The notes: generated from the letters alone by a model not told the origin. A DNA stretch of 41,333 bases from an uncultured Candidatus Melainabacteria bacterium (GCA_934754505.1 CAKVIE010000021.1:1-41333), one strand, 5' to 3'. Shown: positions 1-8,321, counted from the stretch's first letter. Program-made: numbers and translations.

Positions 1-2
1 GT

Positions 3-183
3 ATTCTTTTCTTTTTCTTGGGGTACACGTTCTTTTTCTTTTCTCTCGGAAAGAAAAGAAAAAGAATGGGTACAAAAAAAAAGTAAGTATTTATAAAAAT
101 AGACATTTTAACAATAAATTATTCTAAATTTAAATTATTTTTCTGGCTTGCTACGGAAAACTATGTTTTCCTCGCAATGACAT
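3..183. repeat. Dispersed intergenic repeat, left copy
   Basis: Seen directly: positions 3-76 match 849-922 almost base for base in the same orientation (offset 846), and a weaker match continues to about 135/975. The core is a perfect 15-bp inverted repeat of pyrimidine/purine tracts (30-44 with 52-66, 7-nt loop), followed by GGGTAC. A second small hairpin (155-161 with 165-171) precedes the word CGCAATGACAT (173-183), which recurs with small changes at 674-684 and 41210-41220. There is no coding potential. The type of element is unknown. Confidence 0.8.
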
Positions 184-196
184 TAGAATACTTCAC

Positions 197-220
197 AAAA
201 AAAAGCCCTCGAATGAGGGC
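197..220 (-). terminator. Intrinsic terminator of the 55-aa gene
   Basis: On the minus strand, a GCCCTC stem with a four-base loop pairs with GAGGGC (205-210 with 215-220) and is followed by eight T residues (complement of A197-204). It lies about 80 nt beyond the stop of the 302-469 gene. Confidence 0.85.
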
Positions 221-301
221 TGTAAATTTTTTTAGAGAGTTGAGAGAGAGAGTTTAAATCTTTTTTAATTTCTTTTTTTTGAATTTTCTTACTTACTAAA
301 A

Positions 302-469
302 CTATGCGATGAAATTATGTCCGAATTTGCTTGCACCAACCAAGTAGCATTCTTCGAGCATTGTGTTCAAATTTCTGTAAACTTTTGAAGCAGGTTTTTC
401 GTTTGCTTTTTCGAGTGAAATCATTGTGTTTTTATAAATATCTGCTGCGTTAATTACAAATGGGTTCAT
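302..469 (-). CDS. Small protein, 55 aa, unknown function
   Basis: An ATG at 469 reads 55 codons to TAG at 302-304. It is preceded by a strong ribosome site (AAGGAGAG, about 8 nt spacing) and followed by a clean intrinsic terminator, so it looks like a real monocistronic gene despite its length. The protein begins MNPFVINAADIYKN and ends VGASKFGHNFIA. It is mildly amphipathic with no signal peptide, membrane segment or cysteine cluster; the single Cys is near residue 41. I do not recognise the family. The 3' untranslated region (about 232-252) contains CTCTCTCTC on the mRNA strand, complementary to the GAGAGAGA of its own ribosome site. A similar 3' end lies at the right edge of the window, so this may be one of a family. 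Confidence 0.7.
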   Translation of the reverse strand: MNPFVINAADIYKNTMISLEKANEKPASKVYRNLNTMLEECYLVGASKFGHNFIA

Positions 470-619
470 ATTCTCTCTCCTTATTTTAGGTGTAAAAATC
501 TAAAGCCTGTCAAACAAGACCTTTTTTCTTATCTCTATTGGCTTTTCGTACTCTCTACTCTTATATAAAGTATTTATATATGAAAAAATTGCTTTTTTGT
601 ATATATCAAACTTAACAAA

Positions 620-848
620 AGTTAATAATATACAGAAATAGAAAAGAAATACATCATCACGAGCGAGGTTTTTTGCAATGACATCGGAAAGAAAATTGCC
701 ATCACGAGGAGCGGAGTAGATTTACAACAAGGAACAACATTCAAACACTTGTGAATAAAACCGATAAGCCAAACTGAAAGGCAGCTTGCTGTCCGTGGTG
801 ATCCAGTAAAAACGAACGAAGTGAGTTGAAGCACTCCGCAGGAGCCGC
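620..848. other. Non-coding patchwork of degraded repeats
   Basis: The gap 470-1040 holds no convincing gene. A 99-codon frame on the minus strand (622-921) runs through the hairpin repeat and has low-complexity translation, so I reject it. The segment carries fragments such as TCACGAG, TGCAATGACAT (674-684) and a GTGGTGATCCAGTAAA-like stretch that look like remnants of dispersed repeats. Position 470-620 is AT-rich 5' leader of the 55-aa gene; I could not fix its promoter. Confidence 0.5.
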
Positions 849-1014
849 ATTCTTTTCTTTTTCTTGGGGTACACGTTCTTTTTCTTTTCTCTCGGAAAGA
901 AAAGAAAAAGAATGGGTACAAAAGAAAGTATGTATTTATAAAAATAGGTATTTTAATAATAAAATATTCAAAATTTAATTTATTTTCAGGATTGCCACGG
1001 GCAACAAGTTGCCG
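849..1014. repeat. Dispersed intergenic repeat, right copy
   Basis: Second copy of the 3-76 element (849-922), with the same 15-bp stem (876-890 with 898-912). It drifts after about 975 and ends in a different hairpin (GGCAAC 1000-1005 with GTTGCC 1008-1013) where the left copy has its own small hairpin. The two copies flank the 55-aa gene in direct orientation. Confidence 0.8.
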
Positions 1015-1040
1015 TTATCCTGTTTTTCTTCAATATAACT

Positions 1041-1071
1041 AAAAAAGCGAGTTCGAAAATTTCGAACTCGC
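1041..1071 (-). terminator. Intrinsic terminator of the dnaN-thrB-pgk operon
   Basis: A near-perfect 12-bp palindrome, GCGAGTTCGAAA and its complement (1047-1058 with 1060-1071), is followed on the minus strand by six T residues. It lies 27 nt after the pgk stop. Confidence 0.9.
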
Positions 1072-1097
1072 TACCCTTTTATTTCAAATTCTTGAAA

Positions 1098-2312
1098 TTA
1101 CTTATCGTTAAGTGCTGCAACTCCCGGAAGAACTTTTCCTTCAATAAATTCCAAAGAAGCTCCGCCGCCTGTTGATACGTGTGTGAAATCTTCTGCATTA
1201 CAGAATTTCTTTGCCGCAGAAACTGAATCACCACCGCCAATTACTGATGTTGCACCATTCTTTGTTGCTTCAACGATTGCTTTAAGAATTGCTTTTGTAC
1301 CTTCTGAGAATGCAGGTGTTTCGAATGCACCTACAGGTCCGTTCATAAGGATTGTTTTTGAGCTTTTTACTACTTCTTCAAATGCCTTTTGTGATTTCGG
1401 TCCTGCATCTACACCTTCAAATCCGTCAGGAATATTGTCGATATCTACAACTTTATTTTCTCCGTTGCCTGAAAAATCGTTTGTTACCAAAACGTCAGTT
1501 GCCATTACCAATTTAACACCTTTATCAGCTGCTTTCTTTTCAATAGCTTTTGCAACTTCAAGTTGATCGTCTTCACAAATTGAATTACCGATTTTACCAC
1601 CGTTTGCTTTTACAAATGTGTAAGCCATACCGCCGCCTATAATCAAGTTATCAACTTTATCTATCAAGTTTTCCAAAACACCGATTTTTGATGAAACTTT
1701 TGCACCGCCAACTACTGCCGTGAAAGGTCTTGTCGGGTTATCAAGTGCTTGTGACAAACATCTGATTTCTTTTTCCATCAACAAACCTGATACTGCAGGT
1801 GATAAAAGTTTTGCAACTTTTGCTGTTGAAGTGTGGTTTCTGTGTGCTGCTCCAAATGCATCATTTACATAAAAATCACCAAGTTTTGCAAGTTCTTCCG
1901 CAAATGTCATATCGTCATCTTTTGCTTCTTCTGCCTTGTAGTAACGAATGTTTTCAAGTAATGCTACTTGTCCGTCCTTCAAATCTGCTAATTCTTTATC
2001 AGCACCTTCGCCAACAGGTGATTTTACAAATTTAACTTCTTCACCCAAAACTTTTGACATATATTTTGCAACAGGTTCTAACGACAAATCTGCAAGAGTT
2101 TGTCCTTCTTTTAATTTTTGAGGTCTGCCAAGGTGTGCCATCAAAATGATTTTTGCACCTTTATCTTTCAAAAATTTAACCGTCGGCAATATTGCTTGAA
2201 TTCTTGTATCGTCAGTTACATTCTTTTCTTTGTCCAAAGGAACGTTTATATCTACTCTGACTAATGCTCTTTTGCCTCTAACGTCGCCTAAATCTTTTAC
2301 TGATTTTTTCAT
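1098..2312 (-). CDS. pgk: Phosphoglycerate kinase
   Basis: Glycolytic/gluconeogenic enzyme that interconverts 1,3-bisphosphoglycerate + ADP with 3-phosphoglycerate + ATP in the cytosol. It has 404 residues, normal for bacterial PGK. Family signatures are all visible: RVDINVPL near residue 19, LGRPQ near 62, AFGAAHRNHTS near 155 (substrate arginine/histidine), GGGMAYTF near 227 and the C-terminal nucleotide loop IGGGDSVSA near 360. The ATG at 2312 has AAAGGAG upstream. It is the last gene of dnaN-thrB-pgk, 12 nt after thrB, with a strong terminator behind it. It is unusual to find it without gapA beside it. Confidence 0.97.
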   Translation of the reverse strand: MKKSVKDLGDVRGKRALVRVDINVPLDKEKNVTDDTRIQAILPTVKFLKDKGAKIILMAHLGRPQKLKEGQTLADLSLEPVAKYMSKVLGEEVKFVKSPVGEGADKELADLKDGQVALLENIRYYKAEEAKDDDMTFAEELAKLGDFYVNDAFGAAHRNHTSTAKVAKLLSPAVSGLLMEKEIRCLSQALDNPTRPFTAVVGGAKVSSKIGVLENLIDKVDNLIIGGGMAYTFVKANGGKIGNSICEDDQLEVAKAIEKKAADKGVKLVMATDVLVTNDFSGNGENKVVDIDNIPDGFEGVDAGPKSQKAFEEVVKSSKTILMNGPVGAFETPAFSEGTKAILKAIVEATKNGATSVIGGGDSVSAAKKFCNAEDFTHVSTGGGASLEFIEGKVLPGVAALNDK

Positions 2313-2324
2313 CGTTTTTCTCCT

Positions 2325-3236
2325 TTATATCACCGTTGCCCCGTTTTCTTCCGGGTCAAACGTCATTATCTGATACTTTATGTCCAAATCATACCATATT
2401 CTGTGTACAATTCTCTTTACATTTTCTATATTATCACCCTCGGTTATTACCGCAAGTGTCGGACCTGCTCCGCTTAAAACACAGCCTAAAACATTTTCCT
2501 CTCCGCTTAATTCCTTTATTATCTCGGGCATTCCGGGTATTAATTTTTCCCTGTAAGGCTGGTGTATTCTATCTTTTAATGCACTTCTCATAATATCTGC
2601 ATTATGGTTCGATATAGCTGTTATAAGCTGTGCCGATTTCTGTATATTATAAACTGCATCTTTAAATGCTATTTCTTTCGGTAAAACTGACCGTGCAAGC
2701 TCTGTCAACAACTTATAATCAGGAATACAAACACTTATCTTCCAATCCTTGCACCAATCAATTTTTTCATACAAAACATGCCCGTCATCTTCAATAGACG
2801 CAACTACAAAACCGCCGACCAAAGCAGGAGTAGTATTATCAGGGTGACCTTCAACGGAAGCTGCAATATCAATAATATCTTGTTTGCTCAAAGGCTTACC
2901 GTTTAATTCATTTGCACCGATTAAAGCACCTGAAATAACCGAAGCACTGCTTCCCAAACCTCTTGCTATCGGAATATGTGTTTCCACACTGATTTCATAA
3001 CCTGACATTTTTGTATCTGTTTTTTCGTGGAATTTTTTCAACGATTGAAAAATAATATTTTTTTCATCAACGATAAATTTTCTGACATCGCCTTTTTCAT
3101 CAATTATAACCTTAACTTTTTCATCATCAGATTTTGAAATATTAATATAATTGTATAAAGGAAAAGCAATCCCTGCACAATCAAAACAAGGTCCTAAATT
3201 TGCACTTGATGCGGGGGCTTTAATTCTTATTTTCAT
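2325..3236 (-). CDS. thrB: Homoserine kinase
   Basis: GHMP-family kinase that phosphorylates L-homoserine on the threonine pathway. At 303 residues it has the expected length. It opens with IKAPASSANLGPCFDCAG (the N-terminal GHMP strand), carries the phosphate-binding loop PIARGLGSSASV near residue 90, and the C-terminal GHMP motif LGCVLSGAGPTLAV near 250. The start ATG at 3236 lies 19 nt after dnaN, so the two are co-transcribed. The thrA/thrC neighbours of many genomes are absent here. Other GHMP kinases are possible but the N-terminal PxSSANLG pattern and length fit ThrB best. Confidence 0.93.
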   Translation of the reverse strand: MKIRIKAPASSANLGPCFDCAGIAFPLYNYINISKSDDEKVKVIIDEKGDVRKFIVDEKNIIFQSLKKFHEKTDTKMSGYEISVETHIPIARGLGSSASVISGALIGANELNGKPLSKQDIIDIAASVEGHPDNTTPALVGGFVVASIEDDGHVLYEKIDWCKDWKISVCIPDYKLLTELARSVLPKEIAFKDAVYNIQKSAQLITAISNHNADIMRSALKDRIHQPYREKLIPGMPEIIKELSGEENVLGCVLSGAGPTLAVITEGDNIENVKRIVHRIWYDLDIKYQIMTFDPEENGATVI

Positions 3237-3255
3237 CGTTTTTCCTTACCATAAA

Positions 3256-4380
3256 CTATGATTTCAAAGGCATTATCAAACAAATATAATCATCATCGCT
3301 GACAGGTCTGAATACCACCGCAGATTGATTTCCGTTAAATCCGACAGATGCATATTCACTGTCAATCGTTTTGATAAATTCCAACATATATTTGTAATTA
3401 AAAGAAATTATGAATTCATTGCCTTCATAATCAGATTCAATAACATCTTCTGATGCACCTGAATTTGGAGTTTCTGATTTCAAACATAATTTGCCGTCTG
3501 TTAAAATACACTTCATAACATTCGTTCTGTCGTTAATCATACAAGAAACTCTGTCAATCGCATTGTTTAATTCGTCTTTTTTAACCTTAACAACCGTTGC
3601 TGTCGTTTTCGGTATTAATTGCTGATATTGAGGATATTGACCTTCCAAAAGCTTCGACACAATCGTGTAGCTGTCCGCTCTGAATGCTATTTTTGAACCT
3701 TTTATAATAAGAGAAACTCTGTCTTCTCCAACTATTGATGAAACTCTTAAAAATTCATTCAATGTTTTCGACGGAATTACGATTTTTGCTTCTTTTGAAT
3801 TTTCATTGGTTATGTTTTCACAAATTCTTGTAAGTCTGTTACCGTCTGTTGCAGCCATTTCAAGACTGTTGCCTTCAATTTTACAAAATACACCGCTGAT
3901 AATATTTCTGTTTTCATAAGTTGCTGCCGCATAAACTGTGTATTTTATTGATTTTATTAAAGGATTTGTTTCAATATTTATTGCTTCTTCTTCGGCAAAA
4001 TCTTCATCAACACTGACAGTTTTCGGGAATTCTTCTGCTGAAATTCCGATTAAATCAAATTTTGAATTTCCGCATTTTACTGTTACTACGTTATTATCGG
4101 GGTTAAGTGAAAATTCTATAACCTTATCGGGTAATTTCGACACAATTTCAAGGATTTTCTTTGCAGGAAGTGTAATTTTACCATCCTCTTGAACTGATAC
4201 CGTCATTTTAGTCATTATCGAAATGTCTAAATCCGTCGCTGTCAATTTTACCGTATTCGTATCTTTATCTGCTTCAAATAAAATATTTGAAAGTACAGGC
4301 TGAATACCTCTTAATACAGTTATTTTTTCTACGACTCTGATTTTGTTTAAAAGAGATTCTTTATCAGTTGTGAAAATCAT
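3256..4380 (-). CDS. dnaN: DNA polymerase III sliding clamp (beta subunit)
   Basis: Ring-shaped processivity clamp for the replicative polymerase. The 374 residues match the three-domain beta clamp: an opening MIFTTDKESLLNKI, a central segment with ATDGNRLTR near residue 176, and the clamp C-terminus ending VFRPVSDDDYICLIMPLKS (the usual end is ..LIMP(M/V)R(L)). AAAAGG precedes the ATG. It is the first gene of a three-gene operon transcribed away from the 476-bp AT-rich gap at 4381-4856, which holds DnaA-box-like sites. dnaA itself is not in the window. Confidence 0.97.
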   Translation of the reverse strand: MIFTTDKESLLNKIRVVEKITVLRGIQPVLSNILFEADKDTNTVKLTATDLDISIMTKMTVSVQEDGKITLPAKKILEIVSKLPDKVIEFSLNPDNNVVTVKCGNSKFDLIGISAEEFPKTVSVDEDFAEEEAINIETNPLIKSIKYTVYAAATYENRNIISGVFCKIEGNSLEMAATDGNRLTRICENITNENSKEAKIVIPSKTLNEFLRVSSIVGEDRVSLIIKGSKIAFRADSYTIVSKLLEGQYPQYQQLIPKTTATVVKVKKDELNNAIDRVSCMINDRTNVMKCILTDGKLCLKSETPNSGASEDVIESDYEGNEFIISFNYKYMLEFIKTIDSEYASVGFNGNQSAVVFRPVSDDDYICLIMPLKS

Positions 4381-4429
4381 TAATTTTTTCCTTTTATTTT
4401 TTTACCTGTTTATAAAATATTATTTATAT

Positions 4430-4720
4430 ATCTGTTAATATTATAATATAAAAATATTAATAACAATAATAATGTTTATAAAAATTGTAGAAAACTTTTG
4501 AATAGGTTAATTTTATTGGTTTTAATCCTTGTTCAAAACTTTTTTAAAACCGTTCAAAAACTCGGACTTTTTGACATTTTTATTTTGTAAGTTTTTTTGT
4601 CTTTATTTTTAAACAAGTTTTCTACAATACTTTTAAAAAGTTTTCTACATAGTTTTCTACAATTTAAGGCATGGAAATTTTGCATGATATCAAAAACATG
4701 AGGCATGGAAACATGCCTGT
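4430..4720. other. Candidate replication origin (DnaA-box-like cluster)
   Basis: The gene-free interval 4381-4856 is very AT-rich. It contains four identical copies of TTTTCTACA: one on the minus strand (4486-4494) and three on the plus strand (4618-4626, 4641-4649, 4653-4661). This word differs by one base from TTTTCCACA, the DnaA box known in cyanobacteria, and I found it nowhere else in the window. A second word, GTTCAAAA, occurs four times (4531, 4552, 4789, 4822). An AT tract at 4430-4480 could be the unwinding element, and a GGCATG-GAAA-CATGCC hairpin sits at 4702-4717. Position beside dnaN supports oriC, but absence of dnaA and lack of a skew calculation leave it as a hypothesis. Confidence 0.5.
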
Positions 4721-4856
4721 CTATTGTTTTTTAAGTATTGTAAAAAAATTTTTTATATAAAAAGCTCCAAACCCGTAAGACTTACTATGTTCAAAACTTT
4801 TTGTAAATTTTTATTTTCTATGTTCAAAAGTCGAAATAAAAAATTTTTGTGAAAAA

Positions 4857-5771
4857 TTATGAAAACAACTTTTCATTAACAGTTAAAGTTTTTTCATTTG
4901 CATTGAAGGTGCAATTAGCTCCAATCGGAAGTGTGAATTTATCTTTTTCATGAGATATCAAAAAATTATCAGCTGTCGGGATTTTTAAATCAGAAGATAT
5001 TTCTGTCAACAACTCCTTGACATATATTTCCCTGTCAACATCGCTAAATTGACCTATAACCAATCCTTTCAGGTTATTTTTTAATTCTTTAATATTTAAA
5101 ATTTGAGTAAACATTCTGTCAATTTTATATGCAGGTTCATTTACATCTTCAACGAAAAGAATTAAATCCTCATCAGGTATAAAGTCCAAACCTGCCATAG
5201 AAGCTATTGTTGCTAAATTTCCGCCCCATAAAGCTCCATTTACCGTGCCTTGGTAAATTGTGCTGCCGTTTTCCGACGAAAATGTCAGTTTTTCTTCTGT
5301 TGAAAGGGTTTTAAAGAATGATTTTACGGTAAAATCTGATTTTTCTGCCTGACCGAAATCACCCGATGCCATTGCACCATGGAAACAAACCATGCCCGTA
5401 TTTTTGTAAATCATAAGCAAAAGAGCGGTAATATCCGAGTAGCCGCAAATGATTTTAGGATTTTTTGCAATAAGTTCATAATCGAGATGCGGAATAATTC
5501 TCAAAAGTCCGTAACCGCCTCTTGTACAAACGATAGCATTTATATTTTTATCGAGGAAAAAATTATGAATTTCATCAATTCTTTCTTTATCCGAGCCTGT
5601 CATATATCGAAATTTTTTGTAAGATGTTTCGGATATAATTGTTTTATAGCCGAGGTTTTGAAAATATTTTGCTGCATTTTCAACAGCCGTAATATCTCTA
5701 ATATTTCCCGAAGCTGATAAAAGCCCGATAGTGTCGCCTTTTTGTAATTTTTTAGGTTTAATTAAGTTCAT
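4857..5771 (-). CDS. ldcA: LD-carboxypeptidase (peptidase S66)
   Basis: Cleaves the L,D bond that releases the terminal D-Ala of murein tetrapeptides during peptidoglycan recycling. It has 304 residues, normal for the family. It starts KPKKLQKGDTIGLLSASG, has GSDKERIDEIHNFF near 59, the CTRGGYGLLR turn near 82, and the nucleophile serine in GYSDITALL (Ser112). The charge relay Glu lies in FVEDVNEPAYKIDRMF and the His in ISHEKDKFTLPIGANC near the C-terminus. No signal peptide is seen, consistent with cytosolic recycling. It is divergent from dnaX. Its ribosome site is weak. A copy of the 19-bp palindrome lies inside it (5004-5022). Confidence 0.93.
   Translation of the reverse strand: MNLIKPKKLQKGDTIGLLSASGNIRDITAVENAAKYFQNLGYKTIISETSYKKFRYMTGSDKERIDEIHNFFLDKNINAIVCTRGGYGLLRIIPHLDYELIAKNPKIICGYSDITALLLMIYKNTGMVCFHGAMASGDFGQAEKSDFTVKSFFKTLSTEEKLTFSSENGSTIYQGTVNGALWGGNLATIASMAGLDFIPDEDLILFVEDVNEPAYKIDRMFTQILNIKELKNNLKGLVIGQFSDVDREIYVKELLTEISSDLKIPTADNFLISHEKDKFTLPIGANCTFNANEKTLTVNEKLFS
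5004..5022. repeat. 19-bp palindrome TGTCAA-N7-TTGACA (in ldcA)
   Basis: Exact copy of the interrupted palindrome: TGTCAACAACTCCTTGACA. It is within the ldcA coding region, read on the minus strand as Val-Lys-Glu-Leu-Leu-Thr. Confidence 0.75.
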
Positions 5772-5776
5772 AAAGA

Positions 5777-5812
5777 ATTTTTTTTCCGTATTTTTAGTTT
5801 ATAATACAAATA
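5777..5812 (+). promoter_or_regulatory. dnaX promoter
   Basis: A consensus TATAAT at 5800-5805 lies in the ldcA/dnaX gap. The -35 region is only a T-tract near 5777-5782. The predicted start near 5812 would exclude a comfortable leader for the upstream TTG at 5822 and supports the TTG at 5843 as the real start. Confidence 0.55.
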
Positions 5813-5842
5813 GTATCACTTTTGAAAAATCGGAGCAAATCA

Positions 5843-7861
5843 TTGAGTAAAAAATACATTCCGTTATATACCAAATACAGACCAATGGTTTTTGCCGATA
5901 TTACAGGGCAGGACAGCACAGTAAAGGCTCTTTCCAACGCAATTAAAACGGGAAGAATTATGAATGCTTATCTGTTTTGCGGTCCGAGAGGTACGGGTAA
6001 AACTTCGTCAGCCAGAATTTTTGCAAAATCTTTGAATTGTGAAAACGGCCCGACTGTTACTCCTTGCGGAAAATGTCCCGGCTGTCTTGATGTTATAAAT
6101 TCAACTTCGGTTGACGTTATTGAAATAGATGCTGCAAGTAATCGTTCGGTCGAAGATGCAAGAAATATTCTCGAAAAAGTTCAATATGCACCGTTAAACG
6201 GAAAATACAAGATTTATATAATAGACGAAGTCCACATGTTGACCACGGAGGCTTCTAATACATTGTTGAAAACTCTTGAAGAACCACCGGAAAATGTTAT
6301 TTTTATTCTTGCTACGACAGAATCTCATAAAGTTCTCGAAACTATTGTTTCAAGATGCCAAAGATATGATTTCAGAAGAATTACAACAGATGATATTGTT
6401 AAAAGATTGAGATTTATTTCCGAATCGGAAAATATTGGAATAACAGATGAAGCTTTATATTCAATCGCTAAAAATACTGCAGGCGGAATGCGTGATGCCG
6501 TTTCGCTTCTGGATCAATTAAGCGTTTTAGGTCAGGATAAAGACATTACGGTTGATGATGTTGATGAAATTTTAGGCAGAATTTCTTACGATACAACTTT
6601 TGAAGTCGCCGAATGTATTTTAAATTCCGATACAGAATCAGCTTTGAAGTTATTAAATGAAATTCACGATAAAGGTAATGAACCTTCAAGAATTTTGACT
6701 GCTTTAATTCAATATTTCCGTGATATGTTGATTTTGAAGTCTTGTTCGGATAAAAATTTGATTTTTTCCATGACTCGTATTAATGAGGCGATTTTTGATA
6801 AATTAAAAGAACAAGCCGAAAAATTTGATAACCAAACATTAATTTGGCTTGAAGACAGACTTTCGTATCATTTTGAAAAATTAAGATACAATACAAACAA
6901 ATACATGTGGACAGAGCTTTGTATAATAGATTTGACAAGTATTTCCAAAGTTCCGACCGTAGCAGAATTAACAGAACGTATAAAAGTTCTTGAGGAAAAA
7001 TTAGGTAATACAGCAAGTTTGAGTTCTGTTAAAACACCGATAATTCAAGCTCCAAGACCGACTTTTGTTCCTCCTTCAATCAAAAAAGAAGAAAAAATTG
7101 AAGATATAAAACAACCTCAACCTGTCAAACCCGTTGAAAAAACAGAAAAAGCGGAAAATATTGAAGCTGCTGAAACAGTCAAACCTGTTGAAAAGACTGA
7201 AAATATTAATGAAATTAAAGAGGTTGAAGAAATTCATCAGCAAACGGCAGAACCTGTTGAACAATCGGTTAAAGAAGAAGAACCTCAAAGTTATTCTTCA
7301 ATGTCTGATGAAGAAGCCGATTGGCGTCAAATTACCGCAGAGATAAAAGGTCCTGCTAAGTTTTTCTATTCACAGATTGCAACTTTGGTTGAATTGAACA
7401 GGCATAAAATTGTATTATCTTTTTCAAACGAGAGCGGTGCAAAGTCGGCAAATGATGCTTCCAAGAAAAAGCAGCTGCAAGATGCTGCCTGCAAATATTT
7501 TGATGTTTCAACAATTCAAATTGAGATTAAAGTCGGTGCAGCTCCCGTAAAAAAAAAGCCTGAAAAAATAAACTCCGATATTACGGCCGAGCATAATTTT
7601 CACCCTCAAAAACCCGTTGTTTCCAATTCTTTCAGCAACGATAAAAAAGAAGAAAAAAAAGATGTTCAACCGATTGAAAATAAACCTTTAAACAATCATG
7701 ATTTTCAAGGCGAAAGTTTCTTTGAATCGAACGAAACATTGGATTTAGCTGATGAAGATTCAGATTGCGAAATGCAAGAAATTAAACGTGTAGATTATAA
7801 TAATATTTCCGATACGGCAAGAAATATTGTAGAGCTTTTTAATGGAAAGATAACAGATTAA
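5843..7861 (+). CDS. dnaX: DNA polymerase III subunits gamma/tau
   Basis: Clamp-loader ATPase that opens the DnaN ring and, as tau, tethers the polymerase. I choose TTG at 5843 (672 aa, MSKKYIPLYTKYRP) because GGAG at 5832-5835 sits 7 nt upstream; a TTG at 5822 has no ribosome site. Walker A GPRGTGKTS is at about 47-55, the zinc cysteines are CGKCPGC near 75-81 plus an upstream Cys, DEVH is at 128-131, and the SRC-like sensor lies in IVSRCQRYDF. The collar domain is followed by a Pro/Glu/Lys linker (about 415-485) with repeated PVEK units, then a folded domain (about 490-565) and an acidic tail. A nine-A run at 7549-7557 falls at codons 569-572. Slippage there in either direction stops within a few codons, giving a product near 573 aa. 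Confidence 0.96.
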   Translation: MSKKYIPLYTKYRPMVFADITGQDSTVKALSNAIKTGRIMNAYLFCGPRGTGKTSSARIFAKSLNCENGPTVTPCGKCPGCLDVINSTSVDVIEIDAASNRSVEDARNILEKVQYAPLNGKYKIYIIDEVHMLTTEASNTLLKTLEEPPENVIFILATTESHKVLETIVSRCQRYDFRRITTDDIVKRLRFISESENIGITDEALYSIAKNTAGGMRDAVSLLDQLSVLGQDKDITVDDVDEILGRISYDTTFEVAECILNSDTESALKLLNEIHDKGNEPSRILTALIQYFRDMLILKSCSDKNLIFSMTRINEAIFDKLKEQAEKFDNQTLIWLEDRLSYHFEKLRYNTNKYMWTELCIIDLTSISKVPTVAELTERIKVLEEKLGNTASLSSVKTPIIQAPRPTFVPPSIKKEEKIEDIKQPQPVKPVEKTEKAENIEAAETVKPVEKTENINEIKEVEEIHQQTAEPVEQSVKEEEPQSYSSMSDEEADWRQITAEIKGPAKFFYSQIATLVELNRHKIVLSFSNESGAKSANDASKKKQLQDAACKYFDVSTIQIEIKVGAAPVKKKPEKINSDITAEHNFHPQKPVVSNSFSNDKKEEKKDVQPIENKPLNNHDFQGESFFESNETLDLADEDSDCEMQEIKRVDYNNISDTARNIVELFNGKITD

Positions 7862-7871
7862 AAATAAAAAT

Positions 7872-8321
7872 TTATCTGTTTTTAACGGCTCTTTGAATAT
7901 CTCTGTTTTGGCTTTTTTTGGCTAAATCATCACGTTTATCGTATAATTTTTTACCTTTTGCAAGAGCTATTTCAAATTTAGCAAAACCGTTTTCAATAAA
8001 GAGTTCGAGAGGAACGATAGTGTAACCTTCTTTTTTAATTTTGCCGAGCATTTTTAAAATTTCTTTTTTATTGAGAAGTAATTTTCTTTTTCTTTCGGGG
8101 TCTTTATTATAGCGGTTACCTTGTTCATAAGGGCTTATATGGCAGGAATACAGCCAAACTTCACCATCTTCTATTTTTGCAAAACTGTCTTTTAAATTTA
8201 CACTGCCTTTTCTGACTGATTTAATTTCAGTTCCGAACAGCACTATTCCTGCCGTATATTTTTCAAATATATGGAAATCGTGAAATGCTTTTCTGTTTAC
8301 TGTAATTGTTTTTTTAGCCAT
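7872..8321 (-). CDS. smpB: SsrA-binding protein SmpB
   Basis: Binds tmRNA and delivers it to stalled ribosomes for trans-translation. At 149 residues it has the normal length. Family landmarks are visible: the N-terminal NRKAFHDFHIFEKYTAGIVL, GTEIKSVRKGSVNLKDSF around 31-48, the HISPYEQGNRYNKDPERKRKLLL stretch in pieces around 60-83, and the basic tail KGKKLYDKRDDLAKKSQNRDI near 121-141, which inserts in the decoding centre. It is convergent with dnaX, 10 nt apart. The tmRNA gene itself is not in this window. Confidence 0.96.
   Translation of the reverse strand: MAKKTITVNRKAFHDFHIFEKYTAGIVLFGTEIKSVRKGSVNLKDSFAKIEDGEVWLYSCHISPYEQGNRYNKDPERKRKLLLNKKEILKMLGKIKKEGYTIVPLELFIENGFAKFEIALAKGKKLYDKRDDLAKKSQNRDIQRAVKNR

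Noticed and set aside
509..514. TTGACA on the minus strand (plus TGTCAA at 509-514) as -35 box of the 55-aa gene
   Set aside because: The only -10-like match is 19 bp away and would start the RNA inside the ribosome site.
622..921. 99-codon minus-strand frame at the left repeat
   Set aside because: It runs through the pyrimidine/purine hairpin, gives low-complexity Phe/Lys/Arg sequence, and has no ribosome site; most likely non-coding.
4702..4717. GGCATG-GAAA-CATGCC as terminator
   Set aside because: No plus-strand gene precedes it, and it is over 100 nt beyond the ldcA stop on the minus strand; kept only as part of the candidate origin.
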